A stretch of 64,000 nt of DNA. It comes from Candidatus Hydrothermus pacificus (GTDB taxonomy: Bacteria; Hydrothermota; Hydrothermia; Hydrothermales; Hydrothermaceae). Below, piece after piece: positions 36,056 through 45,680 of this stretch. Below the pieces are notes generated by a model, which made no database searches, had not been told where the DNA came from, and saw only the letters and a list, made by a program, of their open reading frames with translations. Both the position numbers and the translations under genes were made by a program. Location: assembly GCA_002011615.1 (NCBI GenBank), contig MTOH01000009.1, positions 43,371 to 107,370 on the forward strand, read 5' to 3'. How positions within the stretch are numbered: position 1 is the first letter of the stretch; every line of letters begins with the position of its first letter.

Positions 36056-37618
36056 ATGACAGGATTAATCTTATTTTTTGTTTTGATTGTGCCTTATGGA
36101 AGTTCTCCTGACTGGGAATCAAATTCAGGATTTTACTCAACAGGTGGAGGATTCTGTGACATAGACAAAGATGGATATATGGATTTTGTGGTCTCAAATG
36201 GTAATGATATGGAGAGGGAAAGGAATGCAATTTATTTTAATCAGAATGGAAGCATTGAAACTTCTCCTTCATGGCTTTCAGGTGATAATGAGTATTCAGG
36301 GCATCTTTCAATAAGTGATTTTAATAATGATGGTTATCCTGATTTTGCGATCAGCAATTATTTAGGCCCCGCAGGATTTAGTGAACCAGGAAATGTTGTT
36401 ATTTACAGAAATTTAAACGGAAATCCTGAACCAAACACTTTCTGGGAATCCCTTGATAGCACATATAATTTTTCCTGTGATTTTGGTGATATTGATGGAG
36501 ATGGATACTCTGAAATTGCAATTGCAGGAGGTGAAAGATATAATAATATAAGAGAATACATAAAGATTTATAAAAACAATCAGGGCGTGATACAGGATTT
36601 ACCTTACTGGAAATCTGCTTACCAGTATTATGCCTATGATGTTCTGTTCTGTGACATTAACAGAGACGGATGGCTTGACCTGGTTGTTGCCTGCGATGGT
36701 GAAAAAAATTTGATTTTTTATAACAACTTCGGTGTGCTTGAGACAATACCTTCATGGCAATCTTATGACTCAGAAGGCTCAATACAGGTTGATGCGGGTG
36801 ATATTGATGGGAACGGATATCCGGACCTTATTTTTGCAAATAACGGTCAGATTTCAGGCAGCAGTAATTTAAAGATTTATTTGAATCAAAATGGGTTTCC
36901 CGATACAATACCCGATTATACACTGGACGATTCAAAAGCTTATTATTCAACTGTTTCTCTGTGTGATGTTGATTATGATGGTGACCTGGATATGGGAGCA
37001 GGGGGCTGGTGGGAACCTCTTGTGATTTTTGAGAATTTGAACGGTAGTTTTCACGATGTGCCTGACTGGGAATGGGCACCTTCAAATCCCTATAACCTTG
37101 TATGTGAGAAGGTAACATTTACAGAAATTGACCAGAGCTGGTTTTCCTTTACAGATACTTTTATAAGGGGACAGGACGAACCTGTTTACACATTGAAAAA
37201 AAGGAATTTGTGCGAAATTACATCTGTAATTAAGATAGATTCAGGAATTAATTATACTATTCCACTGAATTTCTATACTTATTCCCTTGAATCAGGCTGG
37301 GTGTCAATAAATAATGATATAACACTGGATAATGACACATTTTTGATTAACTGCACATACCCTGCAAACTATGATATTACAATTACGAACTGGACAGAAG
37401 AAAGAGGCAATTTCTATTTTCTTTCAAACCTGCAGAATGTAAAAGAATTTGCATATAGAAGCTCAAATGTGAAAAAAAGGAAAAGTATCATTGCCTTACA
37501 TAATGTAAAATCCAGAGACAGGGTTCTTGACCTCTCAGGAAAGTTAAATAAGAGTTTAAAGGGTGTCGGATTTATAAGGAAAAACAACGAGGTGGTTAAG
37601 ATAATTATCCTTCCATAA
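36056..37618 (+). CDS. Secreted FG-GAP/VCBS repeat protein
   Basis: 520 residues. Short signal peptide MTGLILFFVLIVPYGSS, then at least six FG-GAP-like repeats forming a beta-propeller, each with a calcium-binding acidic loop: DIDKDGYMDF, DFNNDGYPDF, DIDGDGYSEI, DINRDGWLDL, DIDGNGYPDL, DVDYDGDLDM. The tail (about 480-520) has VLDLSGKLN and GVGFIRKNNEVVKIIILP, which resembles a shortened type IX sorting domain but lacks its usual middle strand. Likely exported and surface-attached; ligand unknown. It overlaps the convergent next gene by 14 bases. Confidence 0.85.
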   Translation: MTGLILFFVLIVPYGSSPDWESNSGFYSTGGGFCDIDKDGYMDFVVSNGNDMERERNAIYFNQNGSIETSPSWLSGDNEYSGHLSISDFNNDGYPDFAISNYLGPAGFSEPGNVVIYRNLNGNPEPNTFWESLDSTYNFSCDFGDIDGDGYSEIAIAGGERYNNIREYIKIYKNNQGVIQDLPYWKSAYQYYAYDVLFCDINRDGWLDLVVACDGEKNLIFYNNFGVLETIPSWQSYDSEGSIQVDAGDIDGNGYPDLIFANNGQISGSSNLKIYLNQNGFPDTIPDYTLDDSKAYYSTVSLCDVDYDGDLDMGAGGWWEPLVIFENLNGSFHDVPDWEWAPSNPYNLVCEKVTFTEIDQSWFSFTDTFIRGQDEPVYTLKKRNLCEITSVIKIDSGINYTIPLNFYTYSLESGWVSINNDITLDNDTFLINCTYPANYDITITNWTEERGNFYFLSNLQNVKEFAYRSSNVKKRKSIIALHNVKSRDRVLDLSGKLNKSLKGVGFIRKNNEVVKIIILP

Positions 37619-38552
37619 TCTTTTTCATCTTTTCTCTTATTACATCAAGCCTTTTCTTTATCTCTTCCTGTTCCATCCTCTTGAGTTCTATACCTTCTCT
37701 GAGTTTCTCTTCTTCCTCTTTTAACTCTGCCACTTTCTTTTCAAGTTCATCTTTTTTGTTTTCAAGCTCTTTAACCATCTCACCTATCTCAGATTCCTCG
37801 AGTTCTTTTCTTTTCTGTTCAATTTCTTCTTTAAGTTTCTCAATTTCCTGTTCTGCCTTTAATTTCTGATTGTTTAACTTTTCTATTTCTTTTTCAACCT
37901 TTTCTCTTTCCTTTTTGATTGCATCGAGGCTGACCATTGCTCTGTGTTCTCGCTCGTATACCGCAAACTGCCTTTGAAGGCCTGAAAAAACAAGAGCCTG
38001 GGTTAGAATAAGGACAATTATGAATAACAGAGCCCCGACACCACCGACTTTTATAAGAAAGTCCATTGGTAAACCCGAGCCTGTGCCGGCTTTTTTTATA
38101 CCCATATGCAGTTCACCCACCTTTATATCCTTGTTTCCGGTTCTGAATACCACAGGAACCCCTATCTCGGTGACCGTGCCCATGTCTTTTGTAACAGAAT
38201 TTAAATCTTTGAGCATTGAGAATTTATAGATGGTATTGAACTTTTTGCCAACTTCCTGAGGTTTTAAAGAGGCAAGAATTTTTCCATCCGGATTCAGGAC
38301 CACGAGATAGGAAATTTTTTTGTCCTTTTCCATTATTTTTATACCGCTCATTATTGTTTCGGTGAGCTCATCAATAACAGGGTCTGTGATTATTCTGGAT
38401 ATGAGTTGTGCGGTTAATTTATAGGAATTTAAAACCTCCTGTTCATTGCTCTTTGCTTTTTCCTTTGCAGGATAGAAGTAATAAACAGCACCCAGAACAC
38501 CTATGACAAGGATTAAAGACAGGAAAAATATCAAAATTCTATATTTATTCAC
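37605..38552 (-). CDS. Membrane-anchored sensor-like protein with long coiled coil
   Basis: 315 residues. Helix 1 (ILIFFLSLILVIGVLGAVYYF), an extracytoplasmic Cache/CHASE-like domain (about 30-165; ISYLVVLNPDGKILASL and a GVPVVF strand), helix 2 (VGGVGALLFIIVLILTQALVF), then a cytoplasmic coiled coil of about 110 residues, almost all Glu/Lys. The layout is that of a chemoreceptor or sensor kinase input half, but HAMP, kinase and signalling-tip motifs are absent. Start is GTG at 38552; a perfect promoter 6 bases upstream makes the mRNA leaderless. Confidence 0.8.
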   Translation of the reverse strand: MNKYRILIFFLSLILVIGVLGAVYYFYPAKEKAKSNEQEVLNSYKLTAQLISRIITDPVIDELTETIMSGIKIMEKDKKISYLVVLNPDGKILASLKPQEVGKKFNTIYKFSMLKDLNSVTKDMGTVTEIGVPVVFRTGNKDIKVGELHMGIKKAGTGSGLPMDFLIKVGGVGALLFIIVLILTQALVFSGLQRQFAVYEREHRAMVSLDAIKKEREKVEKEIEKLNNQKLKAEQEIEKLKEEIEQKRKELEESEIGEMVKELENKKDELEKKVAELKEEEEKLREGIELKRMEQEEIKKRLDVIREKMKKIMEG

Positions 38553-38558
38553 ATTTTA

Positions 38559-38587
38559 ATTATACAAAATTTGAAAGAATTTGTCAA
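38559..38587 (-). promoter_or_regulatory. Consensus leaderless promoter
   Basis: Minus strand: TTGACA (38587-38582), a 17-base spacer, TATAAT (38564-38559), 6 bases, GTG start at 38552. Both hexamers and the spacing are perfect consensus, the strongest sigma-70 match in the window, driving a leaderless GTG gene. Confidence 0.8.
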
Positions 38588-38601
38588 ATAAGAAGACAAA
38601 T

Positions 38602-39426
38602 TTAAACACGCTCTACTTTCATTGATAAGTCTATCCATTTTGCAGAATGGGTTAATGCACCTGAGGAAATATAATCTATATCAAGGTTTTTATAATCTTC
38701 AATATTATTAATGTTTACACCACCCGAGACCTCTATTTCACACCTGCCCTTTGATATTTTCACCGCTTCCTTTATTTCCTCAATATTCATATTGTCAAGA
38801 AGAATAATATCTGCACCGTGTTCAATTGCCTTTTTAACTTCATCAGGATTTTTTACCTCTATCTCTATTTTCATTCCAGCGGGTCTGTTTTTTTTCATTT
38901 TTAAAAGTGCTTCTTCTATACCCCCTGCGAGTAGTATATGGTTATCCTTGATTAAAATTCCTGAGTCAAGTCCCATCCTGTGATTTGTTCCGCCTCCTGC
39001 TTTCACGGCATATTTTTCAAAAATCCTTAAGCCCGGTGTTGTTTTTCTTGTATCAAGAATTTTAATCTTTGTTCCTTCAAGTGCTTTAACAAATTTTCTT
39101 GTAAAAGTTGCTATACCGCTTAATCTCATCAGTAAATTTAAAATCAGTCTTTCGGACTTCAAAATTCCCTTTGCAGAACCTTTTACTTCTATTAGATTCT
39201 GATGTTTTTTAAATTCTTCCCCATCCTTTTTAAAAAATTTTACCTGAAACTCTCCAAATTTTTTAAGTATTTCAGGTATAAAAATTCCTCCTGCCAGAAC
39301 ACCGTTCTCTTTTGAGAAAATTGTGCCTTTTGCATCAAAATCTTTTTCAATAACTCCGTCAGTTGTTATATCCCCCTTTCCTATGTCCTCCTCTATCCAT
39401 AATTTAATATATCTTTCTATTTTCAT
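38602..39426 (-). CDS. nadC: Nicotinate-nucleotide pyrophosphorylase (quinolinate phosphoribosyltransferase)
   Basis: 274 residues. Converts quinolinate and PRPP to nicotinate mononucleotide in de novo NAD synthesis. Motifs: DIGKGDITTDGV, LNLLMRLSGIATFT, ILDTRKTTPGLR, KYAVKAGGGTNHRMGL, ILIKDNHI, EIEVSGGVN and the end YISSGALTHS. nadA and nadB are not adjacent. The ATG overlaps the sprA stop by one base, so it is the last gene of the TPR-ileS-dksA-lspA-sprA run. Confidence 0.96.
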   Translation of the reverse strand: MKIERYIKLWIEEDIGKGDITTDGVIEKDFDAKGTIFSKENGVLAGGIFIPEILKKFGEFQVKFFKKDGEEFKKHQNLIEVKGSAKGILKSERLILNLLMRLSGIATFTRKFVKALEGTKIKILDTRKTTPGLRIFEKYAVKAGGGTNHRMGLDSGILIKDNHILLAGGIEEALLKMKKNRPAGMKIEIEVKNPDEVKKAIEHGADIILLDNMNIEEIKEAVKISKGRCEIEVSGGVNINNIEDYKNLDIDYISSGALTHSAKWIDLSMKVERV

Positions 39427-42400
39427 CAGAATTTAAATGAAACACCGACAAGTATTCTTAAATCACCTGTTTCAACTTTTCTCACCTTGTCAATATTTTT
39501 GACATACTGGATTGAGCCACTGCCTGTTATATCCTTTGTCAGAGCATAGTTCAGGTCAACGGTAAAGTTTTGAGATTGATTATGATTTGTAACATTACCT
39601 GTTGCTTGCCTGTTTTCTGTAAGTGAGAGCCTTAAGGTAACATTCAGCTGGCTCTTGAGTTTTAAAATACTGCCTTTCATAAAGGGAAGCTTTATGCCCT
39701 TTGGATTGCTGTAAGAGAAATCAACAGAGCCCATTATTGTTTTTGTATAGCCTGATGTCTTAAAACTTGCTGTCTGGGTTCTATTCTCACCTTCTGATTT
39801 ATTGTAGCTGTAAGAAAGGTTAAAACCAATCCCGCTTCTCAATCTACCCTGGAAGTTAAGAAGAGGGGAGAAATTATTTGAGTTGTTTATGTTCACAGAG
39901 GTAAAAGTTTCGCTTTTTTCTTTCTGTCTTGTATAACCTGATTGGAAACTCAAAGAGCTAAGAAATTTCTTTAATCCAGGGAATTTCATGTGGAGGGATG
40001 CAATACTCAGAGTTAGTGAGGGGAATTCAAGAGTGTTGGTTTTTGTAGAAGGGGAATTAAAGGGTTTTGTTATTCTGTCAGTGTTCTGATAACTTGTATT
40101 AAAATCAAATATATCAATGGTAAAACCTGTTGAGGCATTGAAATTTCTCATATCAGTTATTGTGTTACCTGTTGCATAGGGCGAGGTTGAATCAAAGGGA
40201 ATTTCATGTTTAAATCCAAATCTGTAAGGATATCCGGGCAGATTTGTCAGGTCATAATAAGTGGATTGAAGGGTTTTTTTGTATCCAAGATTAACAGGAT
40301 TTATACTCCTTAAAACCTTGAATCCTTCCTTTGCTTCGGGTCTTGCCCATGATATTATCTTATTTATAACACCTGTAATATCAACTATACCCTGAAAATT
40401 ATAGGAGCCATTTGATGAAACCGTGCTCCATGGAACCTTTAAAACGGTGTCGCTCACATTTGTATTTTTTGAAGCATTAAAATTGCCGTTATAGGTAAAG
40501 GAAAAGGAGTTTATCATAATCTTAAAAATTGAAGGCAGAACAGGTCTGTAGCCAAAAGAAAAATTCTGGGAATAGTTGTTCATCTCACCCCACCACCTGT
40601 CAGTTATTTTTTTCCTTTTTAAGTCATAATTCTGGGTGCTGGAATAATCAAGATTTATGCTTCTCAATGGTCTGAATGATATTGAATAATTGGAATTTCC
40701 CACAAGATTTTTAATGTTGGTATCCATTACATAAGATGTATCCTGAAAGGAATATCTTTTCTGTCTTGAAGATGTATATTTAAAAGATGTTCCAAGGTTC
40801 GAAGGGAAAGGGTTTATCTCCTGTCCCATAATTTTAAAGCCCCTGAAGGGAATTGCAAGAGAATAGCCAGTCTGGGCATTAAAACTTGTCAGGGTGTCAA
40901 GATTTAAAGGGTCTTTTCTATAATTCTCGCTTCTTAAAAAACCGAAAGTCCACCTGTCAAGGGTATATTGAAGAATTTTATTTTTTGAACCTGATTTTGA
41001 AAAATTAAGAGAAACACTTCTTTCCATTCTGTCGCTTTTCTGGTCCTTGCTTTCAGAGGGGTTGAGTATAATATCTGAAGCGGGCATATATTTTGGAAAC
41101 TCAAAGGTTCTTTTATATCCAAAGGTCAGGGGTATGCTAAAGCCCTCTGCGGGTATAAATTTATTGAGATTTAATGAAGAACTGAAATCATAAAGATGAT
41201 GAGTGGAATTTGAACTTATCCCTGTTCCTGGCTGGTAATTTAAATCTCTGAAGTCTGCCTGAAAATTCTCATATCTTAAATTCAGGGTCAAAAGGTCTGC
41301 AACCTGGGTTTTAAAAGATGTGTTTAATTTGTAAGCGGTTTTTCTCAAAGGTTTGCCTGCTCTGAATTCATCAATCCAGACCTCACCTGTAATATTCTCA
41401 CCTGTTAAATTTAGAATTCCAAAGGAATACCTTGAAACATTCTGTAGATTGGGATTTCCCTTGACCAGATAGGATGGTTCATAAGGGTTCTGATAAATTT
41501 TTTCCATATCCTGCTCGGGTCTTATCTTTTTTGTTTCAAGGAATTTCAAAGGGTCAATTTCTATGTTTACCCATCTTCCCGATGGAGGGGAGCATCTAAA
41601 CTCATAATAGTTGGTTGTGTCATTCCCACTGTAAAATCTGATAACAAGGTATTTTAATTGAGAGGTGTTTAATTCATTAACCTTTACCCAGAACTTCATA
41701 CTTCTGTAATCTGCAAGTAGATTTTCGGGCTTGTAATTCAACCTTGTTGCTCTTGCAAGGTGAGTATTTTTCAAATTTTCAAACTTTAAAACAAGAGATG
41801 CCTCTCTTTCAATATTTCCTGTTTGAGGGTCTCTATAAAGCTTTATAGGAGGAGGGTCGTATATTGTGCCGTGGTCTTTATTATTATATGTTGTAACAGC
41901 AAATTTTTCTGTAAGCGTATCAACTGGTATCTTTTTCTTGCCTGTCATGAATATCCCGTCTTTTATATATCTGTTTCCAATTACCTTTATTGACACAATT
42001 ATAACAGTATCTTCCCGGGTAAAATCTGAAAACCATATTCTTGCAAATTTAATATTTTTAAAATCAGGTTCTCCAACAACAGTGTCAATATCCGATGTGT
42101 CTCTTAAATAGATTCTATAAATTTTAAAATTTGACGGGCTTGTATACTCAGGCACATCATTTTCAAGGTCTATGATATATTCCACAAGATTATCAGGCTC
42201 ATCAACCCTTCCGTCACCATCAAGGTCCTCTCTGTCAAGTCTTCCATTAAGCTCTGTTCCATTCACATGTTCTGCATCATCACCCCAGTCATCATTGCCA
42301 TCATCACCTGGTTTGTTTTCACTATCATTGCCTTTAACCCCATCGAGCCCCACATCTTCATCTGCTTCAAGCTGACCGTTTGGTGGGTTAATATCCTCAG

Positions 42401-44849
42401 ACTCAAGCTTATCCGGGTCTCCCCTTAAACTATCGTTTTTGTCTCTCCAGAAAGAATTCTCGTTCATGCTTGTTGCAAGGTCTATACCCATAAGTCCATT
42501 ATCGCCTTTAACAACCACTTCAATATAATCGTATTTTGAAAAATCAAACCCTTCAGGTGAAATAAGAGTGTGAAGGGAAGCCCACTCATCAGGGTCTCCG
42601 TTTAAGGGTCTAAAAGTTACCAGCATTGCACTCACAGGGTCATTCTGTTCCTCCTTGGGAATGTCAGGATTTATATCTCTTTTTTTAACCGTATCACTTC
42701 TTGTTGACCATATAAGTTTTTTACACAGCTTATCCAGAGAATAACCGGGAGGGGGGGCTCCTCTCTGCCACCATCTGTAAGAGATAGGGAGTTCAAAACT
42801 CTGCTCGGTTGATTCCATGTCATCAATATATGCTGTCCCGTAGATATTTGGATTGGGGAGGGATTGGTTGTATGTAACATTAAAACTTATTTCTGATTCT
42901 TTATCAGTCTTTACAAGGGGCAATTTATCCGCCCATTCGGTTAAAATGTTGGGGTTGAAAACAGACTTCAAATTCATTGTATACTGTCCCATTCTAACAG
43001 GCTCTTCGCCAAGTCTGGGTCTTTTGTCAACACTTGATTCCATTCTCATAACAAAGATATTTTCCATTGTCAAAAACTTGCCCATGTCATAGTTTGCCTT
43101 AAATCCGAGAAGGCTTCTCTGTTTTAACTGAAGTATCTGACCCACCTCATAATCTATTTCAAGGTTCTTTGTAACCTCATTGAAATAAGATGGGTTCAGG
43201 ATTGTGAGCTCGCCTGTGGTATAATCTATCTGGTAGTCTTTTCCTCTCTGCCAGAGTTCTCCACCAAATGTTATTTTCTCTGAACCTTCAAGAATTCCGA
43301 AGTCTAATTGGATTTTATCCTCTCTTCTCTGGGATTTGAAAACGATTTTATACTTACCATAACCCTCATTCTGATAGTTGTTATACTGGTCATCTGAATA
43401 CATGTATATGATTGTATCTCTCGGATTCAAAGAATCGATTGCAAAGGGCATTTCCTGAGGAAATACCAGATAGGGTCCCTGCAAGGGCGTAAAATCTTCA
43501 CCGTTTACTTTTATTATACCGTCTACATTACCATCCTCATCACTATCAATCCCCAGGGTTTTCATTATGTTTCTGTTATTCTCGTCATAGGATAAGAGCT
43601 GTTCACTCGTTGTTGACCTGTAAATTTTTACATACTCAATATTTGTTCCAAGATAGTAAACATTTCTTAACTCATTCCACCATGTAGAATCAGTATAGTC
43701 TTTTATACCCCTCATTCTAACAAGCAAAAGGGTATCAGGGTTAGTTGTATCTCTGAAAGAGCCTACTTTTAAACCTGATTTTGTAACATAGGCAACAGCA
43801 AGTTGTTTGTTACCTTCAATTGTCTCAGAGAAAAGTTGTATCCTGTCTTTATATATGCTTATAAAATCCCAGTCAGTTTTATATTCCAGTAGTTTAAAAT
43901 ATGCAAGGGTGTCAACAAACGAATCAGGATTCTGAGGGTGCAAAAAGAGAAATACTCTGTTTTTCCCATTTGTGTTATAATAATCAGCGTCATCATAAAA
44001 CACCCATAATGTATCTATTGTATCACCCGGGGGAACAGGTATTTTAAAAAATACCCCTCTTACAAAATTTTCATCTGAAAGGGTATCCTCTTTTGCAAAT
44101 GTTGGGCTTTTTGTAACCTTTTTTGCCTGTCCCTGCTCCCTTGAAAGAACACCTTCAAGGGATAAAGGACCAAGCTGTGCCACTCCTTTTATTCCAAAAA
44201 GACCCTTACCACCCGCACCAGCAGAGCCTCCGAGGTCAAATTTTGTATTTCCCGCTTCAATTAACTGAATTATTTCATCTTCATCTCCCTGATACTGTAG
44301 TTTTACAGTGTTTTTATACTGGGCTTCTCTTTCAGAATCATGGTCAAGTATAACTTTTATTTTTCTGCCTATGGTTCCCGTAGTATTTACTCTTAATTTC
44401 TGGTGCATCTCAAACTGAGGCAAATTAGAGGCTTTTTCAGTTACTTGAGTGGGGTCTTTATAAAGGTCCTTTCTGACTCCAAAAGATATGTCCTGGGAAC
44501 CTGAAATTTTTATATTGGCACCCTCTCCTATCCCGAGGACTTTTGGTATGGGAATGGGTATGTCAATTTCAGGAATAAGCCCGCCTGTTTCTTCAAGAGA
44601 CTCTTTAAAAACACTGTCTTTAACAATTTTATGGATAACTTCTTGCTCTGCACTTTCTTCACTTTTTGCCATTAAATCTTCAATATTTCTTACTTCTACA
44701 TTGTGGACAAGACCCTTTGTCCCTTTATATTCAATATAGTATTCTTCAAAAGCAAGCTTTGTTGAGTCTCTTATGTAAGTAGAGATAAGTTTATTCTCAA
44801 GGGAATCCTGAATCCAGAGACCGGCTAAAAATAATAACAGGATATTCAT
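39426..44849 (-). CDS. sprA: SprA/Sov, outer-membrane translocon of the type IX secretion system
   Basis: 1807-residue giant barrel protein; Bacteroidetes SprA is commonly around 2,300-2,500, so this is a compact version. Signal peptide MNILLLFLAGLWIQ. N-terminal part with FDLGGSAGAGGKGLFGIKG and QGDEDEI; middle with YIDDMESTEQSFELPI and WWQRGAPPPGYS; an acidic calcium-loop segment (about 820-890, LDREDLDGDGRVDE); EVWIDEFRAGKPLRKTAY; and a C-terminal half of alternating Ser/Thr/Asn/aromatic strands (barrel), ending in the Phe-terminated strand DLRILVGVSFKF. Known SprA forms the 36-strand conduit for proteins with type IX sorting tails. It starts within the lspA stop (4-base overlap). PorV, PorK/N and other components are not in this window. 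Confidence 0.95.
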   Translation of the reverse strand: MNILLLFLAGLWIQDSLENKLISTYIRDSTKLAFEEYYIEYKGTKGLVHNVEVRNIEDLMAKSEESAEQEVIHKIVKDSVFKESLEETGGLIPEIDIPIPIPKVLGIGEGANIKISGSQDISFGVRKDLYKDPTQVTEKASNLPQFEMHQKLRVNTTGTIGRKIKVILDHDSEREAQYKNTVKLQYQGDEDEIIQLIEAGNTKFDLGGSAGAGGKGLFGIKGVAQLGPLSLEGVLSREQGQAKKVTKSPTFAKEDTLSDENFVRGVFFKIPVPPGDTIDTLWVFYDDADYYNTNGKNRVFLFLHPQNPDSFVDTLAYFKLLEYKTDWDFISIYKDRIQLFSETIEGNKQLAVAYVTKSGLKVGSFRDTTNPDTLLLVRMRGIKDYTDSTWWNELRNVYYLGTNIEYVKIYRSTTSEQLLSYDENNRNIMKTLGIDSDEDGNVDGIIKVNGEDFTPLQGPYLVFPQEMPFAIDSLNPRDTIIYMYSDDQYNNYQNEGYGKYKIVFKSQRREDKIQLDFGILEGSEKITFGGELWQRGKDYQIDYTTGELTILNPSYFNEVTKNLEIDYEVGQILQLKQRSLLGFKANYDMGKFLTMENIFVMRMESSVDKRPRLGEEPVRMGQYTMNLKSVFNPNILTEWADKLPLVKTDKESEISFNVTYNQSLPNPNIYGTAYIDDMESTEQSFELPISYRWWQRGAPPPGYSLDKLCKKLIWSTRSDTVKKRDINPDIPKEEQNDPVSAMLVTFRPLNGDPDEWASLHTLISPEGFDFSKYDYIEVVVKGDNGLMGIDLATSMNENSFWRDKNDSLRGDPDKLESEDINPPNGQLEADEDVGLDGVKGNDSENKPGDDGNDDWGDDAEHVNGTELNGRLDREDLDGDGRVDEPDNLVEYIIDLENDVPEYTSPSNFKIYRIYLRDTSDIDTVVGEPDFKNIKFARIWFSDFTREDTVIIVSIKVIGNRYIKDGIFMTGKKKIPVDTLTEKFAVTTYNNKDHGTIYDPPPIKLYRDPQTGNIEREASLVLKFENLKNTHLARATRLNYKPENLLADYRSMKFWVKVNELNTSQLKYLVIRFYSGNDTTNYYEFRCSPPSGRWVNIEIDPLKFLETKKIRPEQDMEKIYQNPYEPSYLVKGNPNLQNVSRYSFGILNLTGENITGEVWIDEFRAGKPLRKTAYKLNTSFKTQVADLLTLNLRYENFQADFRDLNYQPGTGISSNSTHHLYDFSSSLNLNKFIPAEGFSIPLTFGYKRTFEFPKYMPASDIILNPSESKDQKSDRMERSVSLNFSKSGSKNKILQYTLDRWTFGFLRSENYRKDPLNLDTLTSFNAQTGYSLAIPFRGFKIMGQEINPFPSNLGTSFKYTSSRQKRYSFQDTSYVMDTNIKNLVGNSNYSISFRPLRSINLDYSSTQNYDLKRKKITDRWWGEMNNYSQNFSFGYRPVLPSIFKIMINSFSFTYNGNFNASKNTNVSDTVLKVPWSTVSSNGSYNFQGIVDITGVINKIISWARPEAKEGFKVLRSINPVNLGYKKTLQSTYYDLTNLPGYPYRFGFKHEIPFDSTSPYATGNTITDMRNFNASTGFTIDIFDFNTSYQNTDRITKPFNSPSTKTNTLEFPSLTLSIASLHMKFPGLKKFLSSLSFQSGYTRQKEKSETFTSVNINNSNNFSPLLNFQGRLRSGIGFNLSYSYNKSEGENRTQTASFKTSGYTKTIMGSVDFSYSNPKGIKLPFMKGSILKLKSQLNVTLRLSLTENRQATGNVTNHNQSQNFTVDLNYALTKDITGSGSIQYVKNIDKVRKVETGDLRILVGVSFKF

Positions 44850-45361
44850 TTTTTCCTCTCAAAGAAAGGAATGATAAAAAGTAAAATTATCCCTATAGTG
44901 ATGCAGGAATCCGCAAAGTTGAAAACAGGCCATCTAAGGCTTTTTGAAACCCCAACATCTATGAAATCAATTACAGCCCTCAATCTTATTCTGTCTGCAA
45001 GGTTTCCAATTGCCCCTCCAAAAAGAAGTGCGTAAGGAAAAATATAAACTTTCTTTTTTTCAAAAATAACGAAGAGTATAAGGATAACTATTATTATTAA
45101 GGCAACAAGTTCATAGGGAAACCATTTCGGGAATGAAATCCCCCACACTCCATAAGGATTTTTTATATATGTCAACCATATATAATCTCCCATAACTTTC
45201 AAAGGCTCACCGTAATTGAGTTTACCTGCTACTAAAAATTTTAAAGTCTGGTCAACTAAAATTACAAATATGCCTGTCCCCAAGAAGATTAAAAATTTCT
45301 TAAGAGATAAATCCGCTTTTTCTTTCAATCTCTTCCTGGCATTTGATACAATATTTTGCAT
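44846..45361 (-). CDS. lspA: Lipoprotein signal peptidase (signal peptidase II)
   Basis: 171 residues as called. Inner-membrane aspartic protease that cuts the signal peptides of prolipoproteins. Four hydrophobic helices; IVDQTLKFLV, KNPYGVWGI (variant of NxGxxxG), GGAIGNLADRIRLRAVIDFIDV and WPVFNFADSCITIG, with the catalytic aspartates in NLADR and NFADS. The start at 45361 overlaps the dksA-like gene by 62 bases; a TTG at 45328 with aggaag upstream would also give a good N-terminus, so the start is uncertain. It sits directly before sprA, and lnt lies nearby at 49287. Confidence 0.93.
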   Translation of the reverse strand: MQNIVSNARKRLKEKADLSLKKFLIFLGTGIFVILVDQTLKFLVAGKLNYGEPLKVMGDYIWLTYIKNPYGVWGISFPKWFPYELVALIIIVILILFVIFEKKKVYIFPYALLFGGAIGNLADRIRLRAVIDFIDVGVSKSLRWPVFNFADSCITIGIILLFIIPFFERKK

Positions 45362-45680
45362 AGGGCACCGCCCTTAATCTGGAAACTTCTATGTTTTTCG
45401 CACACTTTAAACAAAAACCGTACTCTTCCCTTTCTATCCTTGCAAGTGCTTCTTCAACTTCTTTAAGTCTTCTGTGGGCATGAGAGGCACGGATTGATAT
45501 TTCTTCCAGAAACCCCTCATCAGTAGCCATATCCGCAAGATGATAGGAAAATTTTCTATCCCCTGTTTTATCAAATATATCTTCTTTAAGTTTCTGCTCA
45601 TTTTTTTTAAGGATTTTCAAAAGTCTTTCTTTTTCTTGTATTAGTTTTTTCTTCAACTGTTTCAGGGTTTTTTCATGCAT
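45300..45680 (-). CDS. DksA/TraR family zinc-finger protein
   Basis: 126 residues. N-terminal coiled coil (KTLKQLKKKLIQEKERLLKIL), a linker with DMATDEGFLEE, and a C4 zinc finger CLKC...CIKC. Family members bind the RNA polymerase secondary channel (DksA) or, in Gram-positives (YteA type), act on sporulation or stress. The acidic tip residues of true DksA (DxxDxA) are not clear here (DMATDE region), so ppGpp-type regulation is uncertain. It overlaps ileS by 8 bases and lspA by up to 62. Confidence 0.88.
   Translation of the reverse strand: MHEKTLKQLKKKLIQEKERLLKILKKNEQKLKEDIFDKTGDRKFSYHLADMATDEGFLEEISIRASHAHRRLKEVEEALARIEREEYGFCLKCAKNIEVSRLRAVPYAKYCIKCQEEIERKSGFIS

Noticed and set aside
40934..44353. 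Several open frames of 60-80 codons inside sprA on both strands
   Set aside because: All lie within the sprA reading frame, lack ribosome sites and show low-complexity Ser/Pro translations typical of shadow frames.
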